Below, in pieces: positions 42,443 to 51,027 of a stretch of DNA of 64,000 nucleotides (positions are counted from its first letter, which is position 1; each line of letters starts with the position of its first letter). The notes below the pieces were generated by a model. The model was not told the origin of the DNA. It ran no database searches and saw only the letters and a program-made list of their open reading frames with translations. The DNA is taken from contig NZ_CP044232.1 in assembly GCF_008727775.1 (NCBI RefSeq), positions 2,852,001 through 2,916,000 on the forward strand, in the 5' to 3' direction. Position numbers and translations under genes: made by a program. Source of the stretch: Microbacterium lushaniae. Its GTDB lineage: Bacteria; Actinomycetota; Actinomycetes; Actinomycetales; Microbacteriaceae.

Positions 42443-43443
42443 CCGGGCTGCGGAGCACCCGGGTAGCCGGGTTGCTGCGGCGCACCAGGGTACCCCTGCT
42501 GCTGCTGCTGCTGCTGCTGCTCGGCAGGCGGGTACGCCTGCGGCTGTTCGGCCGGCGGGTACGCCTGCGCGGCGGACGGGACTGCCTCGGGGGCGCCGAC
42601 CGAAGCGAGACCGGGCTGCTGCGGGTAGGTCGGGTAACCGGTGTAGTACGCGTTCCAGTCGGGAGAACCGTCGGGCATCATCGGCAGCGGCGTGACACCG
42701 TCGGCGAAGGTGGGCCACGGCAGAAGCGCCGGCTGCTCCGGCGCATACGCGGCGCCACCCTGCCCGGGGAGTGCGCCGTAGGCGGCAGGTTCGGGCCGCG
42801 GGGCCTTGGGTGCGAACAGTGCGTTCATGAGCGGGATCAGCGCCGTGCCGACGGCCGCGAGGATCGTGATGGCCACCACGATGCGCCAGTACAGGTCACG
42901 GAAGTCGATGAACTCGTGGAACGTCAGCGGCAGCACGAGCATGACGGCGAGAGCGGCGACGAGGGCGACGGTGATGCCCGCGAGCGTCTGCGTGAACGGC
43001 GTGACGTGGCGCGCGAGGGACTTGATGTAAAGACGCACGTGCAGCAGAGCGAGCTGGAGCACGAGGATCACGGCGAGGAAGGACACGAACCGCGTGAAGC
43101 CCTCGAAGCCGTATTCCTCTGTCGGCATCCAGATGAGGAACGCCCCGACCAGGAGCGCCACCACCCACGTGATCATGCTCGTCAGCGCGAACCACGCGGG
43201 CCGGCGCTCCGAGAGATGCACATCGAGGATCGCCACTGCGGCGAACGCGGCCAGCAGCAGGATCGTCAGGAACGCCCGACCGATGATGTCGCTCTCGGGC
43301 CCGATGAGCACCCAGACCACGCACACGATCGCTGCGGCGATGAGTGCACCGATGGCGACCCAGATCGCCATCCTGAGCAGACCGCGACTGCGGTCGCGGG
43401 AGGGCGGAACGGCCTGAGGCGGATGCTGCGGGGCGTCGGTCAT
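42403..43443 (-). CDS. Membrane protein with Pro/Gln/Tyr-rich repeat tail
   Basis: 346 residues. Five to six membrane helices (about residues 22-210) with conserved-looking loops but no known family. The cytosolic or external tail of about 130 residues is low complexity, with two YPPAEQ units, eight glutamines in a row, and repeated YPGAPQ. Such tails often mediate protein-protein contacts. ATG 43443 gives a charged start MTDAPQHPP. It lies between the LacI gene and putA; function is unknown. Confidence 0.65.
   Translation of the reverse strand: MTDAPQHPPQAVPPSRDRSRGLLRMAIWVAIGALIAAAIVCVVWVLIGPESDIIGRAFLTILLLAAFAAVAILDVHLSERRPAWFALTSMITWVVALLVGAFLIWMPTEEYGFEGFTRFVSFLAVILVLQLALLHVRLYIKSLARHVTPFTQTLAGITVALVAALAVMLVLPLTFHEFIDFRDLYWRIVVAITILAAVGTALIPLMNALFAPKAPRPEPAAYGALPGQGGAAYAPEQPALLPWPTFADGVTPLPMMPDGSPDWNAYYTGYPTYPQQPGLASVGAPEAVPSAAQAYPPAEQPQAYPPAEQQQQQQQQGYPGAPQQPGYPGAPQPGYDGFPPPPPAPR
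42495..42522. repeat. Trinucleotide repeat (polyglutamine tract)
   Basis: A run of about eight GCT/GTG-type triplets (CAG on the coding strand) encodes Gln8 in the tail of the membrane protein. Its length could vary between strains without frameshift. Confidence 0.7.
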
Positions 43444-43529
43444 GAGAATCCTCTCGTGGCAGGTTCGCTCCATCCTGGCATGCGCGCGCGCTGGCGCCCG
43501 GCTGCGTCGGACCGGCTGGGGAAGATCCG

Positions 43530-46500
43530 CTATTGTTCGCGACCCGGGAAGCCGCCGCCGTCCGCAGCTGCCGCAGCTGCCGCAGCGACGGCGTACCGGC
43601 GCGGGGTCCCGAACCGATGGGCGGTGATCGACACCGCCTGCTCACGCAGGAACGGCAGCATCTCCACCCTGCCCGCGCTCGTGGCCGGCCCCCCGTAGAG
43701 GGCGACCGCCGGAGACCCGTCCGTCGCCGCCGCGACGTCGAGGGGCGATCCGCCCAGCAGCCGGATGCGGCCGCCTCGGCGAGCGATGCCGGCCAGCCGA
43801 CGCGCCCAGGCCGCGGAGCCCTCGGTGTGCGCGGCGACCCCGAGCCCTTCCAGCCAGGCCCGCACCGCCGGTGAGGGGTCGGTCGCGGTGCTGACGGTGA
43901 GGTCGGCGCCCGCGCGCGCGCCGGCGGCGACCACGCGCACCAGCGACTGCCACGGCGCATCCTCGAGCCGCACCGTCACCGCAACGGCGGCGTAGCGGAG
44001 GACGTTCTGCTCCACCGCGAGCCCGGAGATGTCGCGGGCGAGTCCGAACTCCTCGCGCCACGCCCGTTCATCCGTCGCCAGGGCGGCGGACAGCCAGGCC
44101 CGGTCATCTTGGGGCACAGCCGCGAGCGCCGTCGTGGCGAAGGCGTCGAGGCGGCCGCCTGCGGAGGGCGCTGCATCCGTCCACGTTCCGAATCCGAAGA
44201 GGTAGCTCGGGCCGCCGGCCTTGGTCCCGGCCCCCACGGCCGACTTCTTCCAGCCACCGAAGGGCTGCCGCTGCACGATCGCGCCCGTGGTGCCGCGGTT
44301 GACGTAGGCGTTGCCCGCCTCGACGGTGCGCAGCCACGTCGCGATCTCCGCCTCATCCAGCGAGTGCAGGCCCGAGGTCAGCCCGTAGTCGATGGCGTTG
44401 ACGAGCGCGACGGCTTCTTCGAGCGTCGCTGCGGACATGACTCCCAGCACCGGCCCGAAGTACTCCGTGAGATGGAACTCGCTTCCCGGCTGCACGCCCA
44501 CCCGGATGCCCGGGGTCCACAGCGCGCCCTCCTCGTCCAGGCGACGCGGTTGCACGAGCCAGCGCTGACCGGGCTCGAGCGTCGTGAGCGCGCGCAGCAG
44601 CTTTCCCTCGGCCGGGCCGATGAGCGGTCCGATGCGGCTGGCGGGGTGCCACGGCATCCCCACGTCCATCGAGGTGACCGCATCCACGAGCTGCTGGCGG
44701 AAGCGGTCGGAGGTCGCGACCGAACCCACCAGGATCACGAGCGAGGCCGCGGAGCACTTCTGGCCGGCATGGCCGAACGCCGAGAACGCGACGTCTCTGG
44801 CGGCGACGTCGAGATCGGCGCTGGGGGTGACGATGATGGCGTTCTTGCCGCTGGTCTCGGCCAGCAACGGCAGATCCGGCCGGAAGGAGCGGAACAGCGC
44901 CGCCGTCTCGTACGCGCCGGTGAGGACGACGCGCTGCACCGCCGGGTGCGCGATGAGCCGTCGCCCGAGCTCCCGGTCTTCCAGCTGCACGTACCGCAGC
45001 ACCTCGCGCGGGACACCCGCCTCCCACAGCGCCTCCACCATGACCGCCCCCGCCCGGCGCGACTGGCCGGCGGGCTTGATGACGACGGCGCTTCCGGCGG
45101 CGAGGGCGGCCAGGGTGGAGCCGGCCGGGATGGCGACGGGGAAGTTCCACGGCGGGGTGACGACGGTCAGCGCCACCGGGGCGAATTCGGCACCGTCCAC
45201 CTGGCCGAGGCGTCTGCCCTGCTCGGCGTAGTAATGCGCGAAGTCGACCGCCTCCGACACCTCCGGATCGCTCTGCTCGACGACCTTGCCGCACTCGGCG
45301 CCCATGACCTCGATGAGGTCGGCGCGGCGGGCCTCGAGCACGTCGCCGGCGCGATGGAGGATCTCGGCGCGTGCATCGGCGCCCAGGGCGCGCCATGCCT
45401 CGCCGGCGGCGGATGCGCCCTCGAGGATGGCCTCGAGCTCGGAGGCCCCGGTGACCACGTGCGCGGCCGCCGTCTCCGCGCCCAGGCGGGACGACGTCAT
45501 CCGGTCGACGATGCCGGCGGCCCACTCCCGGTTCGACGCGATCGACGGATCGGAATCCGCCGCGTTGCGGAATCCGTCACGCGGCGCCGGCTCGGCCGGA
45601 GCGCGGCGGTCCTGCACGCGTCGGGGCTCGGGCACGCCGGCGGGCATGTCGGCGAGAGCGGCGAGGAAGCGGTCGCGTTCGCGGGCGAACAGGCCCGCGT
45701 CGGCGTCGAGGTCGAACACGGCCGACATGAAGTTCTCCCCCGACGCTCCCTCCTCCAGGCGCCGGATGAGATAGGCGATCGCGACATCGAACTCCTGCGG
45801 GTGCACGACCGGGGTGTACAGCAGGATCGAGCCGACCGTGCGCCGAACGACGGCGGCCTGAGCGGTGGCCATCCCCAGCAGCATCTCCACGTCGATGCCG
45901 CCGGTCACGCCGCGGCGCTCGGCCAGCAGCCACGCCAGGGCGATGTCGAAGAGGTTGTGCCCGGCGACCCCGATGCGCACGTGCGGGGTGTGCTCGGGGC
46001 GCAGTGCGTAATCGAGCACCGCCTTGTACGACGCATCCGTCGCCTGTTTGGTGGGCCAGGTGGCCAGGGGCCAGTCGTGTACGTCGGCGTCCACCCGCTC
46101 CATGGGGAGGTTGGCGCCCTTGACCACTCGCACCTTGATGGGTGCACCGCCGGCGGCGACCCGCTCCGTCGCCCACTCCTGGAGCCGCATCATCGCGCCC
46201 AGCGCGTCGGGGAGGTACGCCTGCAGGACGATGCCCGCCTCGAGGCCGTGGAACTCCGCTTCGCCCAGGACCCTCATGAACACCGCGAGGGTGAGGTCGA
46301 GGTCTTTGTACTCCTCCATGTCGAGGTTGACGAACTTGCCGCCCTCCGCGGCCAGCCGGTACAGCGGCCGCAGCGCGTCGACGGCGTCGGTCACGGCATC
46401 CTCGAACGCCCACGGTGTGTGCGGGGCCACCGTCGACGACACCTTGATCGAGACGTAGTCGACGTCGTCGCGGGCGAGCAGGCGGCGCGTGCCCTCCAGC

Positions 46501-47003
46501 CGCCGCGCGGCCTCGCGCTTGCCCAGGATGGCCTCGCCGAGGAGGTTGACGTTCAAGCGGATGCCGCTGTCCGCAGCCCCGCGGATGCGCGTGATCGAGC
46601 GCCCCAGGCGGCGGTCGGTGGCGTCGACGATGAGGTGACGGACCATTGCGCGCAGCGCGCGGCGGGCGACGGGGACGACCACCGCCGGCAGCACGGGGGC
46701 AGCCAGCGCGCCCACGCGGATCGCGGCCTTGAGGTACCACGGCAGGAAGGCCGGGATGAGGGGCGTGAGGGCGGCGAGGTTGCGGGCTGCCACGCGCAGA
46801 TCCTCCGGGCGCACGACACCGTCGACGAAGCCGACGGTGAAGTCCAGCCCGCGCGGGTCACGCAGCACCCCGGCCAGGCGCTGGGCGGAGACATCGGCCG
46901 GCTCCGAGCGGCTGACTTCGAGCCATTCGCGCACGAGCGCGATGGCCTCCTCGGCGAGATCGGCCGGGGCGACGGCGCGAAGGGGAGAATCGGCGAGCGA
47001 CAT
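43530..47003 (-). CDS. putA: Bifunctional proline dehydrogenase / P5C dehydrogenase PutA
   Basis: 1157 residues. The FAD proline dehydrogenase barrel covers about 150-440 (VSIKVSSTVAPH, VNLDMEEYKDLDLTLAVF, VRVVKGANLPMERVD, RIGVAGHNLFDIALA). The aldehyde dehydrogenase domain covers about 510-990 with WNFPVAIPAG, LAETSGKNAI (Glu) and GHAGQKCSAASLVI (catalytic Cys), ending RQPFGGWKKSAVG. About 150 C-terminal residues are ALDH-superfamily-like. There is no RHH DNA-binding domain, so it does not self-repress. It oxidises proline to glutamate. AGGAGG lies six bases before ATG 47003. Confidence 0.95.
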   Translation of the reverse strand: MSLADSPLRAVAPADLAEEAIALVREWLEVSRSEPADVSAQRLAGVLRDPRGLDFTVGFVDGVVRPEDLRVAARNLAALTPLIPAFLPWYLKAAIRVGALAAPVLPAVVVPVARRALRAMVRHLIVDATDRRLGRSITRIRGAADSGIRLNVNLLGEAILGKREAARRLEGTRRLLARDDVDYVSIKVSSTVAPHTPWAFEDAVTDAVDALRPLYRLAAEGGKFVNLDMEEYKDLDLTLAVFMRVLGEAEFHGLEAGIVLQAYLPDALGAMMRLQEWATERVAAGGAPIKVRVVKGANLPMERVDADVHDWPLATWPTKQATDASYKAVLDYALRPEHTPHVRIGVAGHNLFDIALAWLLAERRGVTGGIDVEMLLGMATAQAAVVRRTVGSILLYTPVVHPQEFDVAIAYLIRRLEEGASGENFMSAVFDLDADAGLFARERDRFLAALADMPAGVPEPRRVQDRRAPAEPAPRDGFRNAADSDPSIASNREWAAGIVDRMTSSRLGAETAAAHVVTGASELEAILEGASAAGEAWRALGADARAEILHRAGDVLEARRADLIEVMGAECGKVVEQSDPEVSEAVDFAHYYAEQGRRLGQVDGAEFAPVALTVVTPPWNFPVAIPAGSTLAALAAGSAVVIKPAGQSRRAGAVMVEALWEAGVPREVLRYVQLEDRELGRRLIAHPAVQRVVLTGAYETAALFRSFRPDLPLLAETSGKNAIIVTPSADLDVAARDVAFSAFGHAGQKCSAASLVILVGSVATSDRFRQQLVDAVTSMDVGMPWHPASRIGPLIGPAEGKLLRALTTLEPGQRWLVQPRRLDEEGALWTPGIRVGVQPGSEFHLTEYFGPVLGVMSAATLEEAVALVNAIDYGLTSGLHSLDEAEIATWLRTVEAGNAYVNRGTTGAIVQRQPFGGWKKSAVGAGTKAGGPSYLFGFGTWTDAAPSAGGRLDAFATTALAAVPQDDRAWLSAALATDERAWREEFGLARDISGLAVEQNVLRYAAVAVTVRLEDAPWQSLVRVVAAGARAGADLTVSTATDPSPAVRAWLEGLGVAAHTEGSAAWARRLAGIARRGGRIRLLGGSPLDVAAATDGSPAVALYGGPATSAGRVEMLPFLREQAVSITAHRFGTPRRYAVAAAAAAAADGGGFPGREQ

Positions 47004-47041
47004 GCGGGCCTCCTGGGGATGAGCCCAGTCTCGTCGGCGCA

Positions 47042-47095
47042 ACCGTTCGAGAGAAGCGATGGATTACGATCGGTACCGTTCGACACAAGCGATGG
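47042..47095. promoter_or_regulatory. Tandem 21-bp operator-like repeats between putA and its LysR gene
   Basis: ACCGTTCGAGAGAAGCGATGG (47042-47062) and the same sequence with two changes (47075-47095) lie in direct orientation, 33 bp apart, about three helical turns. They fill the divergent gap between putA and the lysR-type gene and are the obvious candidate regulator sites. The palindrome CGGTACCG lies between them. Confidence 0.7.
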
Positions 47096-48055
47096 GTGGC
47101 TGGAGTGTTCGATCTGCGGCGGTTGCGCCTGCTGTACGAGCTGTCGGTGCGCGGCACCCTTGCCGCCGTGGCCGAGGCCCTCGCCTACAGCCCGTCGACG
47201 ATCTCGCAGCAGCTGGCGCAGCTCGAACGCGAGGCAGGAGTGCCGCTTCTCGAACCCGACGGGCGCCGCGTGCGGCTCACGGCACACGGCGAAGCACTCG
47301 CCGCCCACGCCGCCGTCATGCTCGAGGCGGACGAGCAGGCGCGCGCAGAGCTCGAGCGCCTGCAGCCGGCGCACGCTCCCGTCCGGCTCGCCGCGATGCA
47401 GTCAGCCACCCACGGACTGGTTCCCGTCGCCCTGCGGTCGCTGAGCGTGGCAGCGCCGGAGCTCCGCGTGGAGGTTGTCGAGCTGGCTCCGGAAGAGGGC
47501 CTGTTCGAGCTGGCCGCGCGCGGCTTCGATCTGGTCGTGGCCGAGCAGTACCCCGGGCACACTCGGGAGCACCGCGCCGGCATCGAACGCACGCTGCTGG
47601 GGCGCGACGCGATCCGCCTCGCCGTCGCCCCGGACGAGGCGACGACCGATCTGGCCGCGCTCGCGGATCGCGCATGGGTCATGGAGCCGCGGGGCACGGC
47701 AGCCCGGCAGTGGGCCACCCAGCAGTGCCGGGCCGCCGGCTTCGAGCCCGACGTGCGGTTCGAGCTGGCCGACCTCACCGCCCACGTGCGACTGATCGCA
47801 GCCGGAGTGGCGGTGGGGATGATCCCCGACCTCGTGTTCGCTGCCTCACCTCCGCCCGTCCGGCTCGTCGACCTTCCCGGTGAGCCCCGCCGTGACATCT
47901 TCACCGCGGTGCGCCGCGGCTCGCGGGGGCGACCGGGCATCCAGGCGGTTCAAGCCGCGCTCGCCGATGCCTTCGCCGTCACCCCCGGGGTCAGACCGCC
48001 GCCGCCGGGGAGTGGCGCTGCCACGGGTGTCAGTGGCCGTGTTCCCTGGCCATGA
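47096..48055 (+). CDS. LysR-family regulator, probably of putA
   Basis: 319 residues with an N-terminal winged HTH (LRRLRLLYELSVRGTLAAVAEALAYSPSTISQQLAQLEREAGVPLLE) and a LysR substrate-binding domain (PELRVEVVELAPEEGLFELAARGFDLVVAEQY). It is divergent from putA with two direct repeats between them, so it probably controls proline catabolism in response to an effector. GTG 47096 or GTG 47105 (VFDLRRLR) may be the start. The last 26 bp overlap the convergent ThDP enzyme gene. Confidence 0.87.
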   Translation: MAGVFDLRRLRLLYELSVRGTLAAVAEALAYSPSTISQQLAQLEREAGVPLLEPDGRRVRLTAHGEALAAHAAVMLEADEQARAELERLQPAHAPVRLAAMQSATHGLVPVALRSLSVAAPELRVEVVELAPEEGLFELAARGFDLVVAEQYPGHTREHRAGIERTLLGRDAIRLAVAPDEATTDLAALADRAWVMEPRGTAARQWATQQCRAAGFEPDVRFELADLTAHVRLIAAGVAVGMIPDLVFAASPPPVRLVDLPGEPRRDIFTAVRRGSRGRPGIQAVQAALADAFAVTPGVRPPPPGSGAATGVSGRVPWP

Positions 48056-49682
48056 GCCAGGAGGCGCGCCCGCTGATCTTCGCGTCGATGACCAGCGGAC
48101 GGTCTCGGCCTGACTCGAGCCATGCGGTCACGCCGCCGAGGTCGTCGAGGGATCGCACCGTGATGGCGTCGCATCCGTAGCCTCGGGCGATGGCGGCGAT
48201 GTCGGTGTCGGGGAAGCGGACGATCTCCTGCTCACGCGGGGTGGAATCCGGGAAGAGGTGGATCTCGGCGCCGTAGGCACTGTCGTTGTACGCGACGATC
48301 ACCATGCCGAGGCCGAGCCGCACCGCGGTCTCGAGCTCCACGGCGCCCATCAGCAGCGACCCGTCGCCGGTGCCCAGGACCGGCATCCGGTCGGGTCGCG
48401 CGACGGCGGCGCCGATCACGCTGGCCAGGCCCAGGCCGATCGACTGGAACGACAGCGGCAGGACGTAGCCCTCATCGTCCGGCACGCGGAAGTGCGCACC
48501 GGGGTAGGCGTTGACGTTGCCGCCGTCGACGACGACGACCCGCTCGGAGGGCAGCATCGCATCCAGGGCGTTCGTCAGCGCAGCCGGATCCACCAGCCCG
48601 GGCTCGTCGACCTCGGGGATCTCCTGGTCTACCCAGTAGCGCGCAGCGCGGATGCGCTCGGCGACGTCCGGCGTGCGGTATCCCGCGCCGGTCCTGGCCG
48701 TCGCATCCAGCGCCTCGCGTGCCGCGCGGGCCACGGCACCGGCGTCGCCGACGATGCCGAGATCGACGAGCCGGTGCTTGCCGATCGCCTCCACGCGGTC
48801 ATCGACCTGCACGACCTTCGCCGTGTCGAGGAGCGTGCCGCCGCGTGTCGTCCAGTTGTTCAGGGCGACGCCGAAAGCGACGATGAGGTCGGCCTCGCGG
48901 ACGAGCTCCGCCGCACTGTCCGTCGCGAACCCGCCGACGATGTCCAGCGCCCACTCGTCGCCCTCGAAGATGCCGCGTCCGCCGCCGGAAGCGATGAGCA
49001 CGGCGCCCGCTGCCGCCGCGAGTTCGCGGATGACGCCCTTGGCCGCCCGCGCTCCTCGGCCGCCGATGATCACGGGGCGCTCGGCGCCGGCGAGCAGCTG
49101 GGCGAGCTCCGCCGCATCCGCCTGCGAGATCGCCGGCTTGGGGACGCGGAGGTTGGAAGCCGGACGGTCGCCGGGGTACGCGATCTCCTGGTCCTGGATG
49201 TCGATCGGCAGCGACAGGACGACCGTGGTGCGCTCGATCTGGGCGACCCGGAAGGCCCGCGCCGCATCCGCCAGTGCCGTCTCGGCGGAGTGAAGACGCA
49301 TCGGGGTCGCTCCCAGCGCCTGCACCGCCGCGTCCTGGTCGATGTGGAAGTTGGACGTGACGTCGCCCACCGCCGTGTCGGCTGCCAGCACGAGCAGCGG
49401 GGTGTGGCACTTGGCGGCCTCGGTGATCCCGGTCAGGGCGTTGGTCAGCCCGCAGCCCTGGTGCAGGCTCAGCGCGCTGACCTCGCCGGTGATGCGGGAG
49501 TAGGCGTCGGCCATCGAGGCGGCGCCGGCCTCGTGGCGGGAGGCCACGAAGCTCGCACCGGATTCGATGAGCGCATTGGTCACGCGGAAGTTCCCGCTGC
49601 CCACCACCCCGAACACCTGCGAAATGCCCAGCTCGGCGAACATGCGGCCGAGCGCATCGGAAACCCTCATCATCTGCGTCAC
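48030..49682 (-). CDS. Thiamine-diphosphate-dependent enzyme (acetolactate synthase-like)
   Basis: 550 residues in the usual three domains: Pyr domain with the catalytic Glu in VASRHEAGAASMADAYSRITG, a central domain (PVIIGGRGARAAKG), and PP domain with the ThDP/Mg motif GTGDGSLLMGAVELETAV...AYNDSAYG. This group includes acetolactate synthases, benzoylformate and oxalyl-CoA decarboxylases. No ilvN-like partner is near, so it is probably a catabolic decarboxylase or carboligase. GTG 49682 or a following ATG starts it. A LysR regulator is divergent. Confidence 0.85.
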   Translation of the reverse strand: MTQMMRVSDALGRMFAELGISQVFGVVGSGNFRVTNALIESGASFVASRHEAGAASMADAYSRITGEVSALSLHQGCGLTNALTGITEAAKCHTPLLVLAADTAVGDVTSNFHIDQDAAVQALGATPMRLHSAETALADAARAFRVAQIERTTVVLSLPIDIQDQEIAYPGDRPASNLRVPKPAISQADAAELAQLLAGAERPVIIGGRGARAAKGVIRELAAAAGAVLIASGGGRGIFEGDEWALDIVGGFATDSAAELVREADLIVAFGVALNNWTTRGGTLLDTAKVVQVDDRVEAIGKHRLVDLGIVGDAGAVARAAREALDATARTGAGYRTPDVAERIRAARYWVDQEIPEVDEPGLVDPAALTNALDAMLPSERVVVVDGGNVNAYPGAHFRVPDDEGYVLPLSFQSIGLGLASVIGAAVARPDRMPVLGTGDGSLLMGAVELETAVRLGLGMVIVAYNDSAYGAEIHLFPDSTPREQEIVRFPDTDIAAIARGYGCDAITVRSLDDLGGVTAWLESGRDRPLVIDAKISGRASWLMAREHGH

Positions 49683-49775
49683 TGCACTGAATCCTTTTCT
49701 CAGATCGTCGGTGACCTGGTCTCTACGCTAGAGAGCACTCCGATGTTCGTCAAATGAATAGAAGACATCTCCCTT

Positions 49776-50702
49776 ATGCCTGTGGTGAATAATAGCGAAG
49801 TGGCCGCGAGTATCGATCTCAACCTTCTCCGCACGTTCGTCGAGGTCTTCCGTGCGGGGAACCTGACCGCGGCCGCCGAGTCGCTGCGGGTGTCGCAGCC
49901 GGCTGTCAGTCACGCGCTGCGTCGCCTGCGCGCGCATTTCGACGACCCGCTGTTCGTCCGAACGGGGTCGGGAGTGCGTCCCACCCGGCGCGCGCACGAC
50001 CTGTACGCCGAGATCAGCGGACCGATGTCCCACCTGCTCGCCAGCACGGAGGACGGCACGCGCTTTGACCCCGACACGTCGCACCGCCGGTTCCGGATCG
50101 CGCTCACCGACCTGGGCGAGGCCCGGCTGCTCCCGCGCATCCTGGTCGCGACGGGAGCCGCAGGATCGGGGATCTCGATCGAGGTCGTGACGCTGGACAT
50201 CGACACCGTCACGCGGGACATCGTCTCGGGCGACATCGACGCGGCGATCACCAGTTCGCCCGTCTCCGGCCCGGTCGATCAGGAGGTCCTCTTCCAGGAC
50301 CGCTACGGCTGCCTGGTGCCGAGCGACCTGGACGACGACGACGGACGCATCAGGGTCGAAGACCTCCGGCGCCTGCCCGAGGCCCGCGTGGGGGCCTCGG
50401 CCGGTCACCGCGCCATCACCGACGCCGTCACGACGATCGGCGCCGGCGTGCTCTCTCCGGTGGCGCACGTGGAGGTCACCCGGTTCACCGCGTTGCCCTG
50501 GATCGTCGCCCACTGCGGGTTCGTCGCGATCGTGCCCGTCGACGCGTTCCGCACGCTCACTGTCCCGACCGGGGCGAAGCTGCTGGAGCTGCCCTTCCCC
50601 TCCCCCACGACCTCCGTGCATCTCGTGTCGCACCAGGACGCCGGCGCAGCGACGGCGACGGCGTGGTTCCTCGACACCATCCGCTCCACGCTGGCGGCAT
50701 GA
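49776..50702 (+). CDS. LysR-family regulator, probably of the ThDP enzyme
   Basis: 308 residues with HTH LNLLRTFVEVFRAGNLTAAAESLRVSQPAVSHALRRLRAHFDDPLFVR and a substrate-binding domain with RFRIALTDLGEARLLPRIL. The layout is closer to NodD/LinR-like LysR proteins. The 93-bp divergent gap with the ThDP enzyme gene makes it the likely regulator. A strong stem-loop follows the stop. Confidence 0.88.
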   Translation: MPVVNNSEVAASIDLNLLRTFVEVFRAGNLTAAAESLRVSQPAVSHALRRLRAHFDDPLFVRTGSGVRPTRRAHDLYAEISGPMSHLLASTEDGTRFDPDTSHRRFRIALTDLGEARLLPRILVATGAAGSGISIEVVTLDIDTVTRDIVSGDIDAAITSSPVSGPVDQEVLFQDRYGCLVPSDLDDDDGRIRVEDLRRLPEARVGASAGHRAITDAVTTIGAGVLSPVAHVEVTRFTALPWIVAHCGFVAIVPVDAFRTLTVPTGAKLLELPFPSPTTSVHLVSHQDAGAATATAWFLDTIRSTLAA

Positions 50703-50704
50703 GG

Positions 50705-50733
50705 AAAGCCCCGGGCCTGGGACCCGGGGCTTT
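50705..50733. terminator. Bidirectional terminator between the LysR gene and tRNA-Tyr
   Basis: A perfect 11-base stem AAAGCCCCGGG / CCCGGGGCTTT with a seven-base loop. The T-rich end on one strand and A-rich start on the other suit termination of both the LysR transcript and the minus-strand tRNA. Confidence 0.85.
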
Positions 50734-50744
50734 GCTGTCTTCGG

Positions 50745-50826
50745 TGGCGAGTGAGGGATTCGAACCCCCGAATGCTGAGCAGTCTGATTTACAGTCAGAT
50801 CCCTTTGGCCGCTTGGGTAACTCGCC
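50745..50826 (-). tRNA. tRNA-Tyr (anticodon GUA)
   Basis: 82 nt on the minus strand. Acceptor GGCGAGT / ACTCGCC, anticodon arm TCTGACTGTAAATCAGA with GUA, a long variable arm CTGCTCAGCATTC as expected for class II tRNA-Tyr, T arm GGGGGTTCGAATCCCTC. No encoded CCA. Confidence 0.95.
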
Positions 50827-50920
50827 GGGTGCGCATCCGCCCGGCTTGTGCAGTCGACCGGAGGCGCGATCCCCCATATTACCTCCCCGCGACCGGCGCA
50901 CCGAATCACCAGATCAACCC

Positions 50921-51000
50921 GCCGAAATCAGGCGAATCGCCCAGATCAGGACGGATGCAGCGCACAGCGTCCTGATTCCGGCGATTCTCCTGATTTCGGC
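50921..51000. repeat. Large inverted-repeat element (type C) at the PfkB gene 3' end
   Basis: Arms 50921-50952 (starting GCCGAAATCAGG) and 50969-51000 (ending CCTGATTTCGGC) match at 28 of 32 positions, with a 16-base loop. Each arm itself holds two ATCAGG units. It lies just after the PfkB gene stop on the minus strand and could act as its terminator, or be another REPIN-like repeat. Confidence 0.8.
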
Positions 51001-51027
51001 AGCCGCGGCGGGGCGGCCGGACGGGTG

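Noticed and set aside
42495..42522. CRISPR-like or phase-variable repeat
   Set aside because: It is a simple in-frame triplet run without spacers; length changes would not shift the frame.
44109..47444. An 1111-codon plus-strand open frame
   Set aside because: It is antisense to putA over nearly its whole length and has no recognisable domain; putA is unmistakable.
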